64,000 nt of DNA, from assembly GCA_016841965.1 (NCBI GenBank), contig JAEANN010000026.1, positions 1-64,000 on the forward strand, given 5' to 3'. This document shows, one piece after another, positions 41,388-52,032 of this stretch. The first letter of the stretch is position 1. Each line of letters opens with the position of its first letter. Origin of the DNA: Candidatus Roseilinea mizusawaensis (lineage in GTDB: Bacteria > Chloroflexota > Anaerolineae > J036 > Brachytrichaceae). A program made the position numbers and the translations under genes. The notes below the pieces were generated by a model, which made no database searches, was not told the DNA's origin, and was given only the letters and a program-made list of their open reading frames with translations.

Positions 41388-42235
41388 CCACCTGACAGAT
41401 TTCCACTGCACCCGGCACTACACCCGGTCGCCGGCCTCGCGGACGAGGCCGGCGAGCGCTGGCAATCCACTCTCGCGCCGCGTCCGCTATCGCGCCGCAT
41501 CCGCGCGGCGCGTCCGCGCGCCACCTGACAGATTTCCACTGGCAATCTGCTCTCGCGCCGCGTCCGCTCTCGCGCCGCGTCCGCGCGGCGCGTCTGCTCT
41601 CGCGACACACCTGCTCCGCGCCGCGTCCGCGCGGCGCGTCTGCCCTCGCGACACACCTGCTCCGCGCCGCGTCCGCGCGCTACACCTGCTCTCGCGCCGC
41701 GTCCGCTCTCGCGCCGCGTCCGCGCGCCACCTGACAGATTTCCACTGCGCCCGGCACTACGCCCGGTCGCCGGCCTCGAGGACGAGGCCGGCGAGCGCTG
41801 GCAATCTGCTCTCGCGCCGCGTCTGCTCTCGCGCCGCGTCTGCTATCGCGCCGCGTCCGCGCGCCACCTGACAGATTTCCACTGCACCCGGCACTACGCC
41901 CGGTCACCGGCCTCGAGGACGAGGCCGGCGAGCACTGGCAATCCGCTCTCGCGCCGCGTCCGCGCGGCGCGTCTGCTCTCGCGACACACCTGCTCCGCGC
42001 CGCGTCCGCGCGGCGCGTCCGCGCGCCACCTGACAGATTTCCACTGCGCCCGGCACTACGCCCGGTCGCCGGCCTCGCGGACGAGGCCGGCGAGCGCTGG
42101 CAATCCGCTCTCGCGCCACACCTGCTCTCGCGCCGCGTCCGCTCCACGCCGCGTCCGCTCTCGCGCCGCGTCCTCGCGGCGCGTCCTCGCGGCGCGATGC
42201 AACAAGCCGGTAAGGAGCACACAGGCAATCAGTCA
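41388..42235. repeat. five-copy array of dispersed GC-palindrome elements
   Basis: This gene-free stretch of about 850 bases contains CCACCTGACAGATTTCCACT at 41388, 41521, 41727, 41864 and 42026. Four of the copies continue with a CCCGGCACTACGCCCGGTC module, the palindrome GCCGGCCTCG-(A/C)GGA-CGAGGCCGGC (41430, 41769, about 41907, 42068) and GCGCTGGCAATC. All five then carry runs of CTCGCGCCGCGTCCG and GCGGCGCGTC of variable length. The second copy lacks the palindrome. The array ends in ACAAGCCGGTAAGG and CAATCAGTCACTG. Single elements lie at 4390, 14706, 28852 and 38306. It looks like a non-coding mobile or palindromic repeat family. Confidence 0.9.
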
Positions 42236-42271
42236 CTGTTTTCAAATCTGTCGGGTAGCTAGAGCGTCCAT

Positions 42272-42277
42272 TAGAAT
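42272..42277 (+). promoter_or_regulatory. -10 element (TAGAAT) for the GNAT gene
   Basis: TAGAAT ends 7 bases before the ATG at 42285 with no ribosome site, directly after the repeat array. Confidence 0.5.
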
Positions 42278-42284
42278 CTCCGGC

Positions 42285-43217
42285 ATGATCAAGCAGCCGC
42301 AGACCGTCGGCGCGCAGGTAGTGCCCGCCAGATTCGGCGAGCTTTCGCGCGTGCTGACTTATCTCAACGCCGACGACCTGAGCCAACTTGATCGCGGAGT
42401 CGGGCGGTGGATGTGGCTGCCGCTGGGCCGGCTGCTCACCGCAGCGACACTGCCGCTGGCCGGGTCGGCGTTCGTCTGTCTGTACAACATCGAGCCGGCC
42501 GGATTGAGCCTAATTCGGCGTATCCACAACACAGCCCGCATCCTGGCGCTGGCCGTTGCGCCCGACTTGCGCCGTAAGGGTCTGGCGCGGGCAATGCTGC
42601 AAGACGCCATCGCGCGCGCCATCACGCGGCGCATTTCCTGGTTGTGGATGATTGTGCCGTCTGCAAATACAGCCGCCACCCGGTGCGCGCTGCGTTGTGG
42701 TTTCAAGCGTTATCGCCCCCAATTCCTGCGCCGCGAGGGGAAAACCCTGATCAGCGCCCACGCACACGATGTGATGTTGTACGAAGTGCGGGGGGAAGCA
42801 GCCGGCCAGGCTATCGCCCAGTGGCTGGCTGCCGAGGTCGATGCCGGCGACGCCTGGATCAAGGAACTGCTGGAAACGGAGTTGCTGCCGTGGGCGCTGC
42901 CCGATGCCGGCCGTACGTGGCGATGCAGCATCTATGGGCGCGAGGTCGGCTGCGCCCATCTCGGCGGCGATGCCCAACGCCCGGTGGTCACGCTGTGGCT
43001 CGACCCGGAGATGTGGAACACCGCCGAAGAGATGGCCGTGCTGAAAGCCGTGGTGGACACGCAGATCGACCTGCCGCCGGCACTCGATGTCGTGCTGGGC
43101 AGCGAGGGTCATCTGCGCGCGTCGGCGGCGCGCTACAAAGCCATCGGCTTCGCGCCGATGTTGCACGAAAAGGTGATCTTCGCGCGACCTCTCAACGCGC
43201 CAACGCCGGCAAGCTGA
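42285..43217 (+). CDS. GNAT family N-acetyltransferase, two-domain
   Basis: The 310-residue protein has a GNAT domain in its first half: ILALAVAPDLRRKGLARAMLQDA is the acetyl-CoA motif A, here in two parts, and VPSANTAATRCALRCGFKRY is motif B. The second half (from about 170) looks like a decayed or different acyltransferase fold without a clear acetyl-CoA loop, ending AARYKAIGFAPM, a motif-B-like end. The substrate is unknown. Confidence 0.75.
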   Translation: MIKQPQTVGAQVVPARFGELSRVLTYLNADDLSQLDRGVGRWMWLPLGRLLTAATLPLAGSAFVCLYNIEPAGLSLIRRIHNTARILALAVAPDLRRKGLARAMLQDAIARAITRRISWLWMIVPSANTAATRCALRCGFKRYRPQFLRREGKTLISAHAHDVMLYEVRGEAAGQAIAQWLAAEVDAGDAWIKELLETELLPWALPDAGRTWRCSIYGREVGCAHLGGDAQRPVVTLWLDPEMWNTAEEMAVLKAVVDTQIDLPPALDVVLGSEGHLRASAARYKAIGFAPMLHEKVIFARPLNAPTPAS

Positions 43218-43299
43218 CGGCCCCGGCGTCAGCAGGGCGCAAGACGGCAGCTCGCCCTTCACCTATTCCAGCCTAACGCCCTCGCCCGCTATAATCCAA

Positions 43300-43391
43300 A
43301 AACCAATATCTGGTATCTGTTGTCTGGTATCTGCTGTCTGGTATCTGTCGCCTGTGATCTGAGTTCTGCATTCCGACTTTCGACTCCTGCC
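43300..43391 (+). repeat. degenerate TCTG leader repeat before the EttA gene
   Basis: Units such as ATCTGGTATCTGTTGTCTGG repeat at roughly 10-bp steps and decay towards the ATG at 43392. A TATAAT lies at about 43279, which would put the repeats in a 5' leader of about 105 bases. No Shine-Dalgarno is present. Confidence 0.75.
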
Positions 43392-45068
43392 ATGCCCGAA
43401 ACACAACAGGTCATCTACTCAATGGTCGGCGTGAGCAAGATCCACCCGCCCAACAAGCAAGTGCTGCGCGACATTTCGCTCGGCTTCTTCTACGGCGCCA
43501 AAATCGGCGTGCTGGGTCTGAATGGGGCCGGCAAGAGCACCCTGCTGCGCATCATGGCCGGCGTGGACGATGACTACATCGGCCAGACCATGCTCTCCAA
43601 AGGCTACACGCGCGGGTTGCTGGAACAAGAGCCGCAACTCGACTCCGCCAAAACCGTGCGCCAGGTGGTCGAAGAGGCTGTGCAACCCATCGTCGATATG
43701 TTGAAGGCATTTGAGGAGATCAGTAACAAGTTCAGCGACCCCGATGCCGACTATGACAAACTGATCGAGGAACAGAGCCGGCTGCAAGAGCAACTAGACA
43801 AGCACGACGCCTGGACGCTGGATAGCCGGCTGGAACAGGCGATGGATGCGCTGCGCTGCCCGCCGGGCGACGCGCCGGTGCGCGTGCTCTCTGGCGGCGA
43901 GCGCCGCCGCGTCGCGTTGTGCCGGCTGCTGCTCACTGAACCCGATATCCTGCTGCTCGATGAACCGACCAACCATCTCGATGCCGAGTCTGTGGCCTGG
44001 CTGGAGCGCCACTTGCAACAGTACAAAGGCACCGTCATTGCCGTCACACACGACCGCTACTTCCTGGACAACGTGGCGGAGTGGATTCTGGAGCTGGATC
44101 GCGGCTTCGGCATTCCCTGGCGCGGCAACTACTCCTCATGGCTGGCGCAAAAACAGGAGCGCCTGCGCCTTGAGGAAAAGGCCGACGAAAAGCGCCTGCG
44201 CACCCTAGAGCGCGAACTGGAATGGATTCGCATGTCGCCGCGCGCCCGACAGGCCAAAGGCCAAGCGCGCGTCACAGCCTATGAAAAACTGCTCAGCCAG
44301 GAGACCGAGCGCCGGCGCGAAGAGATGCAGATCTATATCCCGTCCGGCCCACGCCTGGGCGACAAGGTGATCGAGTTCAAGGATGTCGCCAAATCATTCG
44401 GCGACCGACTGCTGTACGAACACCTCAGTTTTAGCGTGCCACCCGGCGCCATGGTCGGCGTGATCGGCCCAAACGGCGCCGGCAAGACAACGCTGCTCAA
44501 GCTGATCACCGGCGCAGAACAACCCGACGCCGGAACCGTCACGATCGGCCAGACAGTCAAACTGGGCTATGTGGATCAAAGCCGCGACACACTGAACGGC
44601 GAAGCCACAGTATGGGAAGAGATCAGCGGCGGCGAAGAGACCATCACCCTGGGCCAGCGCAAGATGAACTCGCGCGCCTATGTGGCGGCGTTCAATTTCA
44701 TCGGGTCAGATCAGCAGAAGAAAGTCAAGGCGCTATCGGGCGGCGAGCGCAATCGCGTGCACCTGGCCAAAATGCTACGGCGCGAAGCCAACGTGTTGTT
44801 GCTCGACGAGCCGACCAACGATCTGGATGTGAACACCCTGCGCGCATTAGAGGAGGCGCTCGACGAGTTCGCCGGCTGCGCGCTGATCGTCAGCCACGAC
44901 CGGTGGTTCCTCGACCGCATCTGCACCCACACACTTGCATTTGAGGATGACGGCACAGTGACCTGGTTCGTTGGCTCGGTCAGCGACTATGAAGCCGACC
45001 GGCGCAAACGCCTGGGCATTGCCGCCGAGACGCCTCATCGCCTGGTGCACCGCCGGCTGACAGGCTAG
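43392..45068 (+). CDS. ettA: ABC-F translation factor, EttA-like
   Basis: The 558-residue protein has two ABC ATPase domains and no membrane segment. Domain 1 has GLNGAGKSTLL, VRVLSGGERRRVALCR and LLLDEPTNHLD. Domain 2 has GPNGAGKTTLL, ALSGGERNRVHLAK and LLLDEPTNDLD. The N-terminal YSMVGVSKIHPPNKQVL and the interdomain linker with many Arg/Glu residues (EWIRMSPRARQAKGQAR) match EttA, which binds the ribosomal E site and gates early elongation according to energy state. The start MPETQQVIYSM fits the family. Confidence 0.92.
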   Translation: MPETQQVIYSMVGVSKIHPPNKQVLRDISLGFFYGAKIGVLGLNGAGKSTLLRIMAGVDDDYIGQTMLSKGYTRGLLEQEPQLDSAKTVRQVVEEAVQPIVDMLKAFEEISNKFSDPDADYDKLIEEQSRLQEQLDKHDAWTLDSRLEQAMDALRCPPGDAPVRVLSGGERRRVALCRLLLTEPDILLLDEPTNHLDAESVAWLERHLQQYKGTVIAVTHDRYFLDNVAEWILELDRGFGIPWRGNYSSWLAQKQERLRLEEKADEKRLRTLERELEWIRMSPRARQAKGQARVTAYEKLLSQETERRREEMQIYIPSGPRLGDKVIEFKDVAKSFGDRLLYEHLSFSVPPGAMVGVIGPNGAGKTTLLKLITGAEQPDAGTVTIGQTVKLGYVDQSRDTLNGEATVWEEISGGEETITLGQRKMNSRAYVAAFNFIGSDQQKKVKALSGGERNRVHLAKMLRREANVLLLDEPTNDLDVNTLRALEEALDEFAGCALIVSHDRWFLDRICTHTLAFEDDGTVTWFVGSVSDYEADRRKRLGIAAETPHRLVHRRLTG

Positions 45069-45170
45069 TGCAGCGCGCCATCGATGCGACGCCTGATCGG
45101 CGTAGTCGCACAGCCAGTACACTAGGAGGTTAACTCAGTGGCCCACCCCGGCAAACCAATATGCGCGCTG

Positions 45171-45200
45171 TTGAGGGCCATGCAAGTACAGCTTTATAAT
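45171..45200 (+). promoter_or_regulatory. promoter of the FHA/kinase/tubulin operon
   Basis: TTGAGG (45171-45176) and TATAAT (45195-45200) are 18 bases apart. The -10 element ends 14 bases before the ATG at 45215, so the leader would be only a few bases long. Confidence 0.65.
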
Positions 45201-45214
45201 CCAACCTCAAGGCG

Positions 45215-46256
<1,042 letters not shown>

Positions 46257-46264
<8 letters not shown>

Positions 46265-48035
46265 ACACAATCTCTCGCCGAATGCACAGGCGCGGCGCAG
46301 CCTGTCCGCCAGCGAAACGCTGATCCCCTTCTCTTTACCCATCCCTGTACCCATGACCACTATCCGCCCCGTCGCTATTCTCACCGTTGGCAGTCAGAGT
46401 GATGTCGGCAGAGAACGTGGCCAGAACCAGGACAGCCTGATGTGCTTCATGCCGACGGTCGCCCCCGGCGTGCAGCCCAAACAGGGCTGGCTGTTTGCCG
46501 TCGCCGACGGCATGGGCGGATACGCGGCCGGCGAAGTCGCCAGCCAGATCGCCGTCCAGACAGTCGTCCAACACTACGCCGCCAGCGAGGCCGAAGACTT
46601 GGCCGGCATCCTGCAACAGGGCGTTGCCGTGGCCAATCAGGCAATCTGGACACGCACTCGAGAACTGGGCGTGGAGATCATGGGCACCACCCTGGTGTGC
46701 GCAGCCGTGCGCAATGATGAGTTGTATGTTGCTCACGTCGGCGACAGCCGGGCCTATCTGCTGCGCGGCGACACGCTCAAGCCACTCACCCGCGACCACT
46801 CACTGGTGAGCGAGCAGGTGCGTCAGGGGTTGATTACCGAAGCCGAGGCGCTGCAAAGTGATCTACGCAGCATCGTCACCCGGGCGCTGGGAATGTACAC
46901 ACACGTGCAAGCCGACATCAGCGGCCCAATCACGCTCAACGCCGGCGATGTCATTCTGCTGTGCTCGGATGGCGTGTGCGGGTATGTGCCCGAAGATCAA
47001 ATTCGCTACATCTTGCAAACCCATCGCGCAGATCCGCAGGCTGCCGCCGAATTACTGGTCGAAGCAGCCAACGCAGTGGGCGGATTCGATAACGCTACCG
47101 CAGTGGTGGTGCATGTCAGCCAGATTACACAGGCGCCTCTGCACAGCAACGAGGCTCCCGCGCCGGCCTTCTCGCCAGACTCAGACAAGCAACCATCGAG
47201 TCGGTCAGACGCCCAGCCATCTGACACGGCGACCGGGGTCACAACAGCGGGCATAACAACAAGCGCGTCACCGCCGGCCGGCGCTGATCTGGAACAGACC
47301 AGCGAGCGCCTGCCGACGCTCGACTCAAAGCCGCAGGGTCAATCGATTCTAGGCTGGCGTGAGGCCATCCCGCTGATCATTCTTGTGGTGGCGCTGCTGG
47401 CCGAAGCGCTGGTGTTCACTTCGGCAATGCGCCGCAATACTGCTGAACCGGGCCTTGCAATGGCCCCATCTCTCGCCTACACCCAAACTGTTACAGCGAC
47501 GCCCGCGCCTGCTGTGGCCGGCCGGTCTTCAGTCACATCGGCCCCGCACATCACATTGTCGGTTTCCATCACACCACAGCCGCCCTTGATCGCTTTCACC
47601 CATCTGAGTACGATCACCACACAAGCGCGCGTTGATGCCCCGTCAATAATCACACTGACGCTGCGCACCAACGCCAGCCTGGTCGAGCCAACGACTTTCG
47701 ACATACTGCTAGACCCAGGCCAGACCGAGCGCGTCGTGCGGATTGAATTAGCGCCACAAGTCAACTTCAACCGTGAGGAACAGGTTAAGATAGAGGCGCT
47801 CGCCGAGACAAGCACAGACCACGCCGGGGACATAAACACCTGGAGTCTGGGTACATTCGGCCTGGCTAGCCGGCCGGTACTGCGTATGCGCAGTCGGCTG
47901 ACCCTGTTGCTGGCGCTCCACACGGCAACACCGGTTGAGGCAGGTGTATTCCCAGTTCGGCTGTTTATTCGCTGGCTGGGCACCGGCGCCATCCCAGGGG
48001 ATTTCAAACCCGATGTGTCAACCGGCGAGCAATAG
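46257..48035 (+). CDS. PP2C (PPM) family Ser/Thr phosphatase, membrane-anchored
   Basis: The 592-residue protein has a PPM domain at about 41-290. The metal aspartates lie in GQNQDSL (Asp59) and VADGMGG (Asp84), with GTTLVCAAV, VGDSRAYLL, LCSDGV and GGFDNAT following. After a Ser/Thr/Pro-rich linker there is one transmembrane helix (about 370-390) and an extracytoplasmic domain of about 200 residues that I cannot assign. The start ATG at 46257 overlaps the previous stop by 8 bases, which indicates coupling; an in-frame ATG at 46353 is also possible. It is the natural counterpart of the following kinase. Confidence 0.92.
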
Positions 48036-48083
48036 GCACATTACCTATCTAGCCGGGCGTCGAAACGCATTTCGTGTGACGCC

Positions 48084-50060
48084 ATGAGCATGGTCGGCAA
48101 GACACTAGGACGATTCAAACTACTGGAGGAAATAGGCAGTGGCGGGTTTGCCACTGTCTACCTCGGTCTGGACACCCAACTGAACGAGCCGGTAGCCGTC
48201 AAGATACTGCTGGACAAAGCCAGCCGCGACCCGACGGCAGTAGCCCGTTTTGAACGTGAGGCACAGGCGCTGCGCAAACTGCCAAAACATCCGAACATCG
48301 TCGGCCTGCGCGCATCGGGCAAGGTGGATGGCCATTACTACCTGGTAATGGATTACCTGGCCGGCAACGACCTCAGCACAGTGCTAAGCCGGCAGGGGCG
48401 CTTGCCCGTCGCCGACGCCGTGGATGCTGTCATGCAGATCGCCGATGCGCTGAAAGCCGCGTCAGCCGCCGGCCTGGTTCACCGCGATATTAAGCCTGAA
48501 AACATCCGGCTGCTGCCCGACGGCACCGTAAAGCTACTCGACTTCGGCATCGCACGAGATGCGGGCACATCGCGTCTGACCCGCGAAGGTTTGCTGGCCG
48601 GCACGGCCGCCTATGTCGCACCGGAGGTCTGGCGCGGCCAACAACCCGATCAGCCCGGTGACATCTACGCGCTTGGATGTGTCTTTTACGAGATGCTGAC
48701 CGGCCAGCCGCCATTTCCATCTGATTCGCTGGAGAACGTGATGCGCTTACATCTAGAATCCAGCCCGGATATCAACATGGTGGCAGCAACCGGCGCGCCG
48801 TCAGATGTGTGCGACGTTGTAGAACAGATGCTGTCTAAGGACCCGCGCAAACGTCCGAGCTATGAGGCATTGCTGACCTGCCTGCACCCACATCGTCGAG
48901 GCAGCGCATCAGCTCAGCGCTCTGGGAGTCCCCCGCCGTTCACACCGGTAGATCCCCCCGCTGCAACACGGGGCGCCACCCGCAGCGCGGCAGGTCGCGC
49001 TGAACCAGGTCGCAGCGAGATGCAGGAGACGCGGGTGAATCTGCGCACTGAAGGAGACAAGCAGACCAGAGCATCGCGCAGCCGGCCCAGCGCATTCCAG
49101 CTCCGGCCGGCCAGCAACATCCCCAACCCGGCTGCCGCCAGGCAACACCAAGCCTCGACCAATCCGCAAGGCCGGCGCCGCGCGGCTGTTGCGCTGGCAG
49201 TCGTACTGCTCATCATCGGCATGGCAGCCGGCGCGCTGACAACAGCCACGCTGGCTCTGCCAGCAGTGCTCGACCTACGCGCGAGCCAGTTAGAGCCGGC
49301 ATCAGCCTCGGCCGCGCGCGATGTGGCCAACCTGTTGCGCGGCACCCCCGCCCGCCAACCCACGCGCACCCCACCGGCGGCAATCGTCAGCGAAGCCATG
49401 ACATCAACAGTGTCCCCAACGCTTGCGCCGACAGATAACGCAAGCAGCATCTTCAATTTCATTCCGGCTCGGCTGCGGCGCTTGCCCGATGGCCGGCGGG
49501 TGGATTACTGGATCGACGACAGCAGCCCCGGCCTGACACTTGATCCACCGTTTAACAGCGAAGCAGGCAAAGTCACCTGGACCCGTCTGGACTACATGGA
49601 CTCAGGCGACTACGGGTCGGGGTTCGTCACCATCCGCGCCGGCGTCACGGCCAACATCCTGTGGTCGATGGATAAACCACTCGCGCCGGGCTTCTATGAG
49701 CTATTCATCTATCGGCCCTGGCGCCCACCGGACCCGCTCGTGCGCCCCTTCATCGCTATCACCGTTCCGTATGAGGTGCGCCTGAACGGGCAGTTGCTGC
49801 CGCCTTTTGCCGGCAGCAACGTGATCAATCATCAGGCCAACTATGGCCGATGGGTCAGCATCGGCGGCTACGAACTGACCCAGCCGGGCATTTTGAGCGT
49901 GCGGCTGGATGTGGAAAATGCAGAGCCGGCGCGGTACGAGGTAGCCATTGATGGACTGGCCATCGTGCGCCTGAGCGAAGCCCGTCTAAGCCCGACACAA
50001 ACACCGGCTCCAACCGCCACAGTCACGCCCACGCCGGCCCCTACTGCAGCCGGCCAATGA
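48084..50060 (+). CDS. Hanks-type Ser/Thr protein kinase with extracellular domain
   Basis: The 658-residue kinase is complete: glycine loop GSGGFATVY, Lys40 in VAVK, HRDIKPEN with Asp135, DFG at 153-155 and APE at 179-181. A Thr-containing activation segment (SRLTREG) fits autophosphorylation. A disordered region follows (about 270-360), then one transmembrane helix (about 366-388), a Pro/Thr linker and an extracytoplasmic domain of about 180 residues (from RLPDGRRVDYWIDDSSPG). That domain has a beta-rich look and no PASTA repeats. It may sense a surface signal. Confidence 0.94.
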   Translation: MSMVGKTLGRFKLLEEIGSGGFATVYLGLDTQLNEPVAVKILLDKASRDPTAVARFEREAQALRKLPKHPNIVGLRASGKVDGHYYLVMDYLAGNDLSTVLSRQGRLPVADAVDAVMQIADALKAASAAGLVHRDIKPENIRLLPDGTVKLLDFGIARDAGTSRLTREGLLAGTAAYVAPEVWRGQQPDQPGDIYALGCVFYEMLTGQPPFPSDSLENVMRLHLESSPDINMVAATGAPSDVCDVVEQMLSKDPRKRPSYEALLTCLHPHRRGSASAQRSGSPPPFTPVDPPAATRGATRSAAGRAEPGRSEMQETRVNLRTEGDKQTRASRSRPSAFQLRPASNIPNPAAARQHQASTNPQGRRRAAVALAVVLLIIGMAAGALTTATLALPAVLDLRASQLEPASASAARDVANLLRGTPARQPTRTPPAAIVSEAMTSTVSPTLAPTDNASSIFNFIPARLRRLPDGRRVDYWIDDSSPGLTLDPPFNSEAGKVTWTRLDYMDSGDYGSGFVTIRAGVTANILWSMDKPLAPGFYELFIYRPWRPPDPLVRPFIAITVPYEVRLNGQLLPPFAGSNVINHQANYGRWVSIGGYELTQPGILSVRLDVENAEPARYEVAIDGLAIVRLSEARLSPTQTPAPTATVTPTPAPTAAGQ

Positions 50061-50124
50061 CACTACAGATGCACACCGCACAAGCGTAATCTGCACGGAC
50101 AAGCAAAAAGGAACTCGATCAAGC

Positions 50125-51000
50125 ATGGTTATCCTACAATTTGCGCACCGACTGATGGGCGCGATGTGGATATTTGCCGGCGCGGCGGTTGTGCTAGTAG
50201 CGGGGGTGTCTGTGGCAGCGTCAGAACAACTGTGGCAGATTGCCCTGGGAGATGTACCACAGATCCAGGCAGCTTTGCAACTGGCCTTTGAGAGAGGGCC
50301 CTCGATCGTGATGATTTTGGCCGGCCTCATCACAGGCGCCTACATGATATTTGTGGGCACAGGGCTGTTGATGCTGCGCGGTTGGGCAAGACTGATTGCC
50401 CTTGCATCGAATACCACTATCGGGGCATGTCTGGCTGCGCTCACGGCGAGCATCGTCATGTATATCCCGGCCGGCCAAATGATGACGCCCACCACACTAA
50501 TCGTGGGGGTGTCCGGGGTGTCTGCCTGCGCTATGTTGGCGTTCAGCGTGCTGCTGAGTACACAGGCAGCTTCGAGCCTGTTTGCCGAACCGGCGCCGGC
50601 GCTGCCGAAAACACCGGCCGTGAAATGCCCAACGTGTGGCGGCGCCCTAGACCTGGCGCGCGCGCGCTGCCCCAAATGCGATACCGAGATGGAACGCCCG
50701 ATCGAGCCAAAACGCGCGCGCCTGGTCGAGGCCAAAACCGGCAAAGAGCACATCGTCTCGCTGCGCAAACTCAACCGCATCGGCCGGGATGCGCCCAATC
50801 TGGAAATTGCGCTCGAGCATCGCTCGGTATCTGGCAACCATGCCAGCATCGAATACCATCAGGGGCGCTTCTACTTGCACGCCCACGACGACACATTCGG
50901 CACATTTGTCAATCAGCGCCGCACGCGCGATGCAGAGATTCACCACAATGATGTGCTGACGTTCGGCCAAGCCGAGTTCCGATTCATCGTCGATTATTGA
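50125..51000 (+). CDS. four-helix membrane protein with zinc ribbon and FHA domain
   Basis: The 291-residue protein has four hydrophobic helices in its first 150 residues. A zinc-ribbon motif (CPTCGGALDLARARCPKC, about 170-187) follows, then a cytoplasmic FHA domain (about 205-290) with LNRIGRDAPN, SVSGNHASIEYH and FGTFVNQRR. The helices suggest a platform that recruits phosphorylated partners to the membrane. The spacing to the kinase gene is 64 bases. Confidence 0.82.
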   Translation: MVILQFAHRLMGAMWIFAGAAVVLVAGVSVAASEQLWQIALGDVPQIQAALQLAFERGPSIVMILAGLITGAYMIFVGTGLLMLRGWARLIALASNTTIGACLAALTASIVMYIPAGQMMTPTTLIVGVSGVSACAMLAFSVLLSTQAASSLFAEPAPALPKTPAVKCPTCGGALDLARARCPKCDTEMERPIEPKRARLVEAKTGKEHIVSLRKLNRIGRDAPNLEIALEHRSVSGNHASIEYHQGRFYLHAHDDTFGTFVNQRRTRDAEIHHNDVLTFGQAEFRFIVDY

Positions 51001-51100
51001 CCTACAGGACTCGAACGTTCAGAAAGCATCACAGCTTGCGCTATCATCCGTGCAGCGACAGAATGCCTGCATCTTTCGAGTCGGCAATCAGCAAAGTGCA

Positions 51101-51973
51101 ATGCCCAGCCTGTTGATCCTATTTGCCGCCATGTTGGCCGTCTCGGTCGCAATTGCCGCCTGGCTGACCTGGCGCGACACGCGCCGGCAAACAAAGGCAG
51201 CCCGCATAAGCGCCGAGATCACCGCTGCGTCACCACAAGCAGCGCCGGCTATGCCCCCGTCATCCCCCCCGCCGGCCAGCGCGCAAACACCACGCGAATC
51301 CAATGTCCAGAAAACGACCATCAACCCAATTCCAGGTCAGACGCCAGACCCTGACGCGCCAATCGGCGACGCCAGACAATTTCAACTGGTCTGCGTAAGC
51401 GGGGCGCTGTCTGGCACGGCGTTCAGCGTCGGTGACGAGTGCCTGATCAGCCGTGCACCTATATGCTGGATTACCATCCCAGACACGACGCTGTCGGCGC
51501 CGCACCTGGCCATCGATCTATCGCAGCAGCCGATGCGCGTGAAGGACCTGAACAGCCGTAATGGGGTCAAACTCGGCGGCATCAGGCTGAGCCGCAGCTT
51601 CGTCGATTGGCCGGCCAACCAGCCACTGCAGGCCGGCACGCTCACACTCAGGATCGAAGGCAACGTGCTCAAAGCTGCTTCGACCCAGCGCGGCAGCGGG
51701 TTACCGGAGAAATCATATGCCATGCCGGCGACCTTCGTCGTTGTGACCCGGCGTGAGATGCCGGTGGTAATCACCGGCGACATCGACCAGCACATCTCCG
51801 ACGCGCATGCGCTGATGTATGTGGACAACGACACCCTGATGGTGAAAGACTTGAACAGCAGCAACGGCACGCGCGTGAACCAGAAACGGCTCACCACTCA
51901 GCCGGCGCCGGCGCAGCCCGGCGACATTGTGGAGATCGGTCATTCAGTGTTCAAAGTTATCAGTAGCCAGTAG
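51101..51973 (+). CDS. membrane-anchored protein with two FHA domains
   Basis: The 290-residue protein begins MPSLLILFAAMLAVSVAIAA, a single N-terminal anchor. After a Pro/Ala-rich linker come two FHA domains. The first (about 105-190) has LISRAPICWI and KDLNSRNGVKLGG. The second (about 205-288) has DQHISDAHALMYV and KDLNSSNGTRVNQ. The Asn-Gly pairs needed to fold the binding loops are present. It could bridge two phosphorylated proteins. The ATG at 51101 is chosen because the anchor starts there. Confidence 0.8.
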   Translation: MPSLLILFAAMLAVSVAIAAWLTWRDTRRQTKAARISAEITAASPQAAPAMPPSSPPPASAQTPRESNVQKTTINPIPGQTPDPDAPIGDARQFQLVCVSGALSGTAFSVGDECLISRAPICWITIPDTTLSAPHLAIDLSQQPMRVKDLNSRNGVKLGGIRLSRSFVDWPANQPLQAGTLTLRIEGNVLKAASTQRGSGLPEKSYAMPATFVVVTRREMPVVITGDIDQHISDAHALMYVDNDTLMVKDLNSSNGTRVNQKRLTTQPAPAQPGDIVEIGHSVFKVISSQ

Positions 51974-51996
51974 TCAGTCGTCAGCAGTCGAGCGGT

Positions 51997-52032
51997 TAGA
52001 ATAGCAACGCAATGCCGAAGAACCATGCATAA
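51997..52032 (+). promoter_or_regulatory. -10-like TAGAAT and six-codon mini-ORF before the VWA gene
   Basis: TAGAAT (51997-52002) is followed after 9 bases by an ATG that opens MPKNHA and stops at 52032. The VWA gene starts at 52025 inside this mini-ORF, in another frame. An internal promoter with a small upstream reading frame is possible. Confidence 0.35.

Noticed and set aside
41347-42386. Several long open frames across the repeat array
   Set aside because: They arise from GC-rich repeats on both strands, contain the same Arg/Ala-rich translation over and over and have no start signals.
45082-45112. Terminator hairpin after the EttA gene
   Set aside because: TGCGAC and GTCGCA can pair around a second small stem, but a bulge and the lack of a T run leave it unconvincing.
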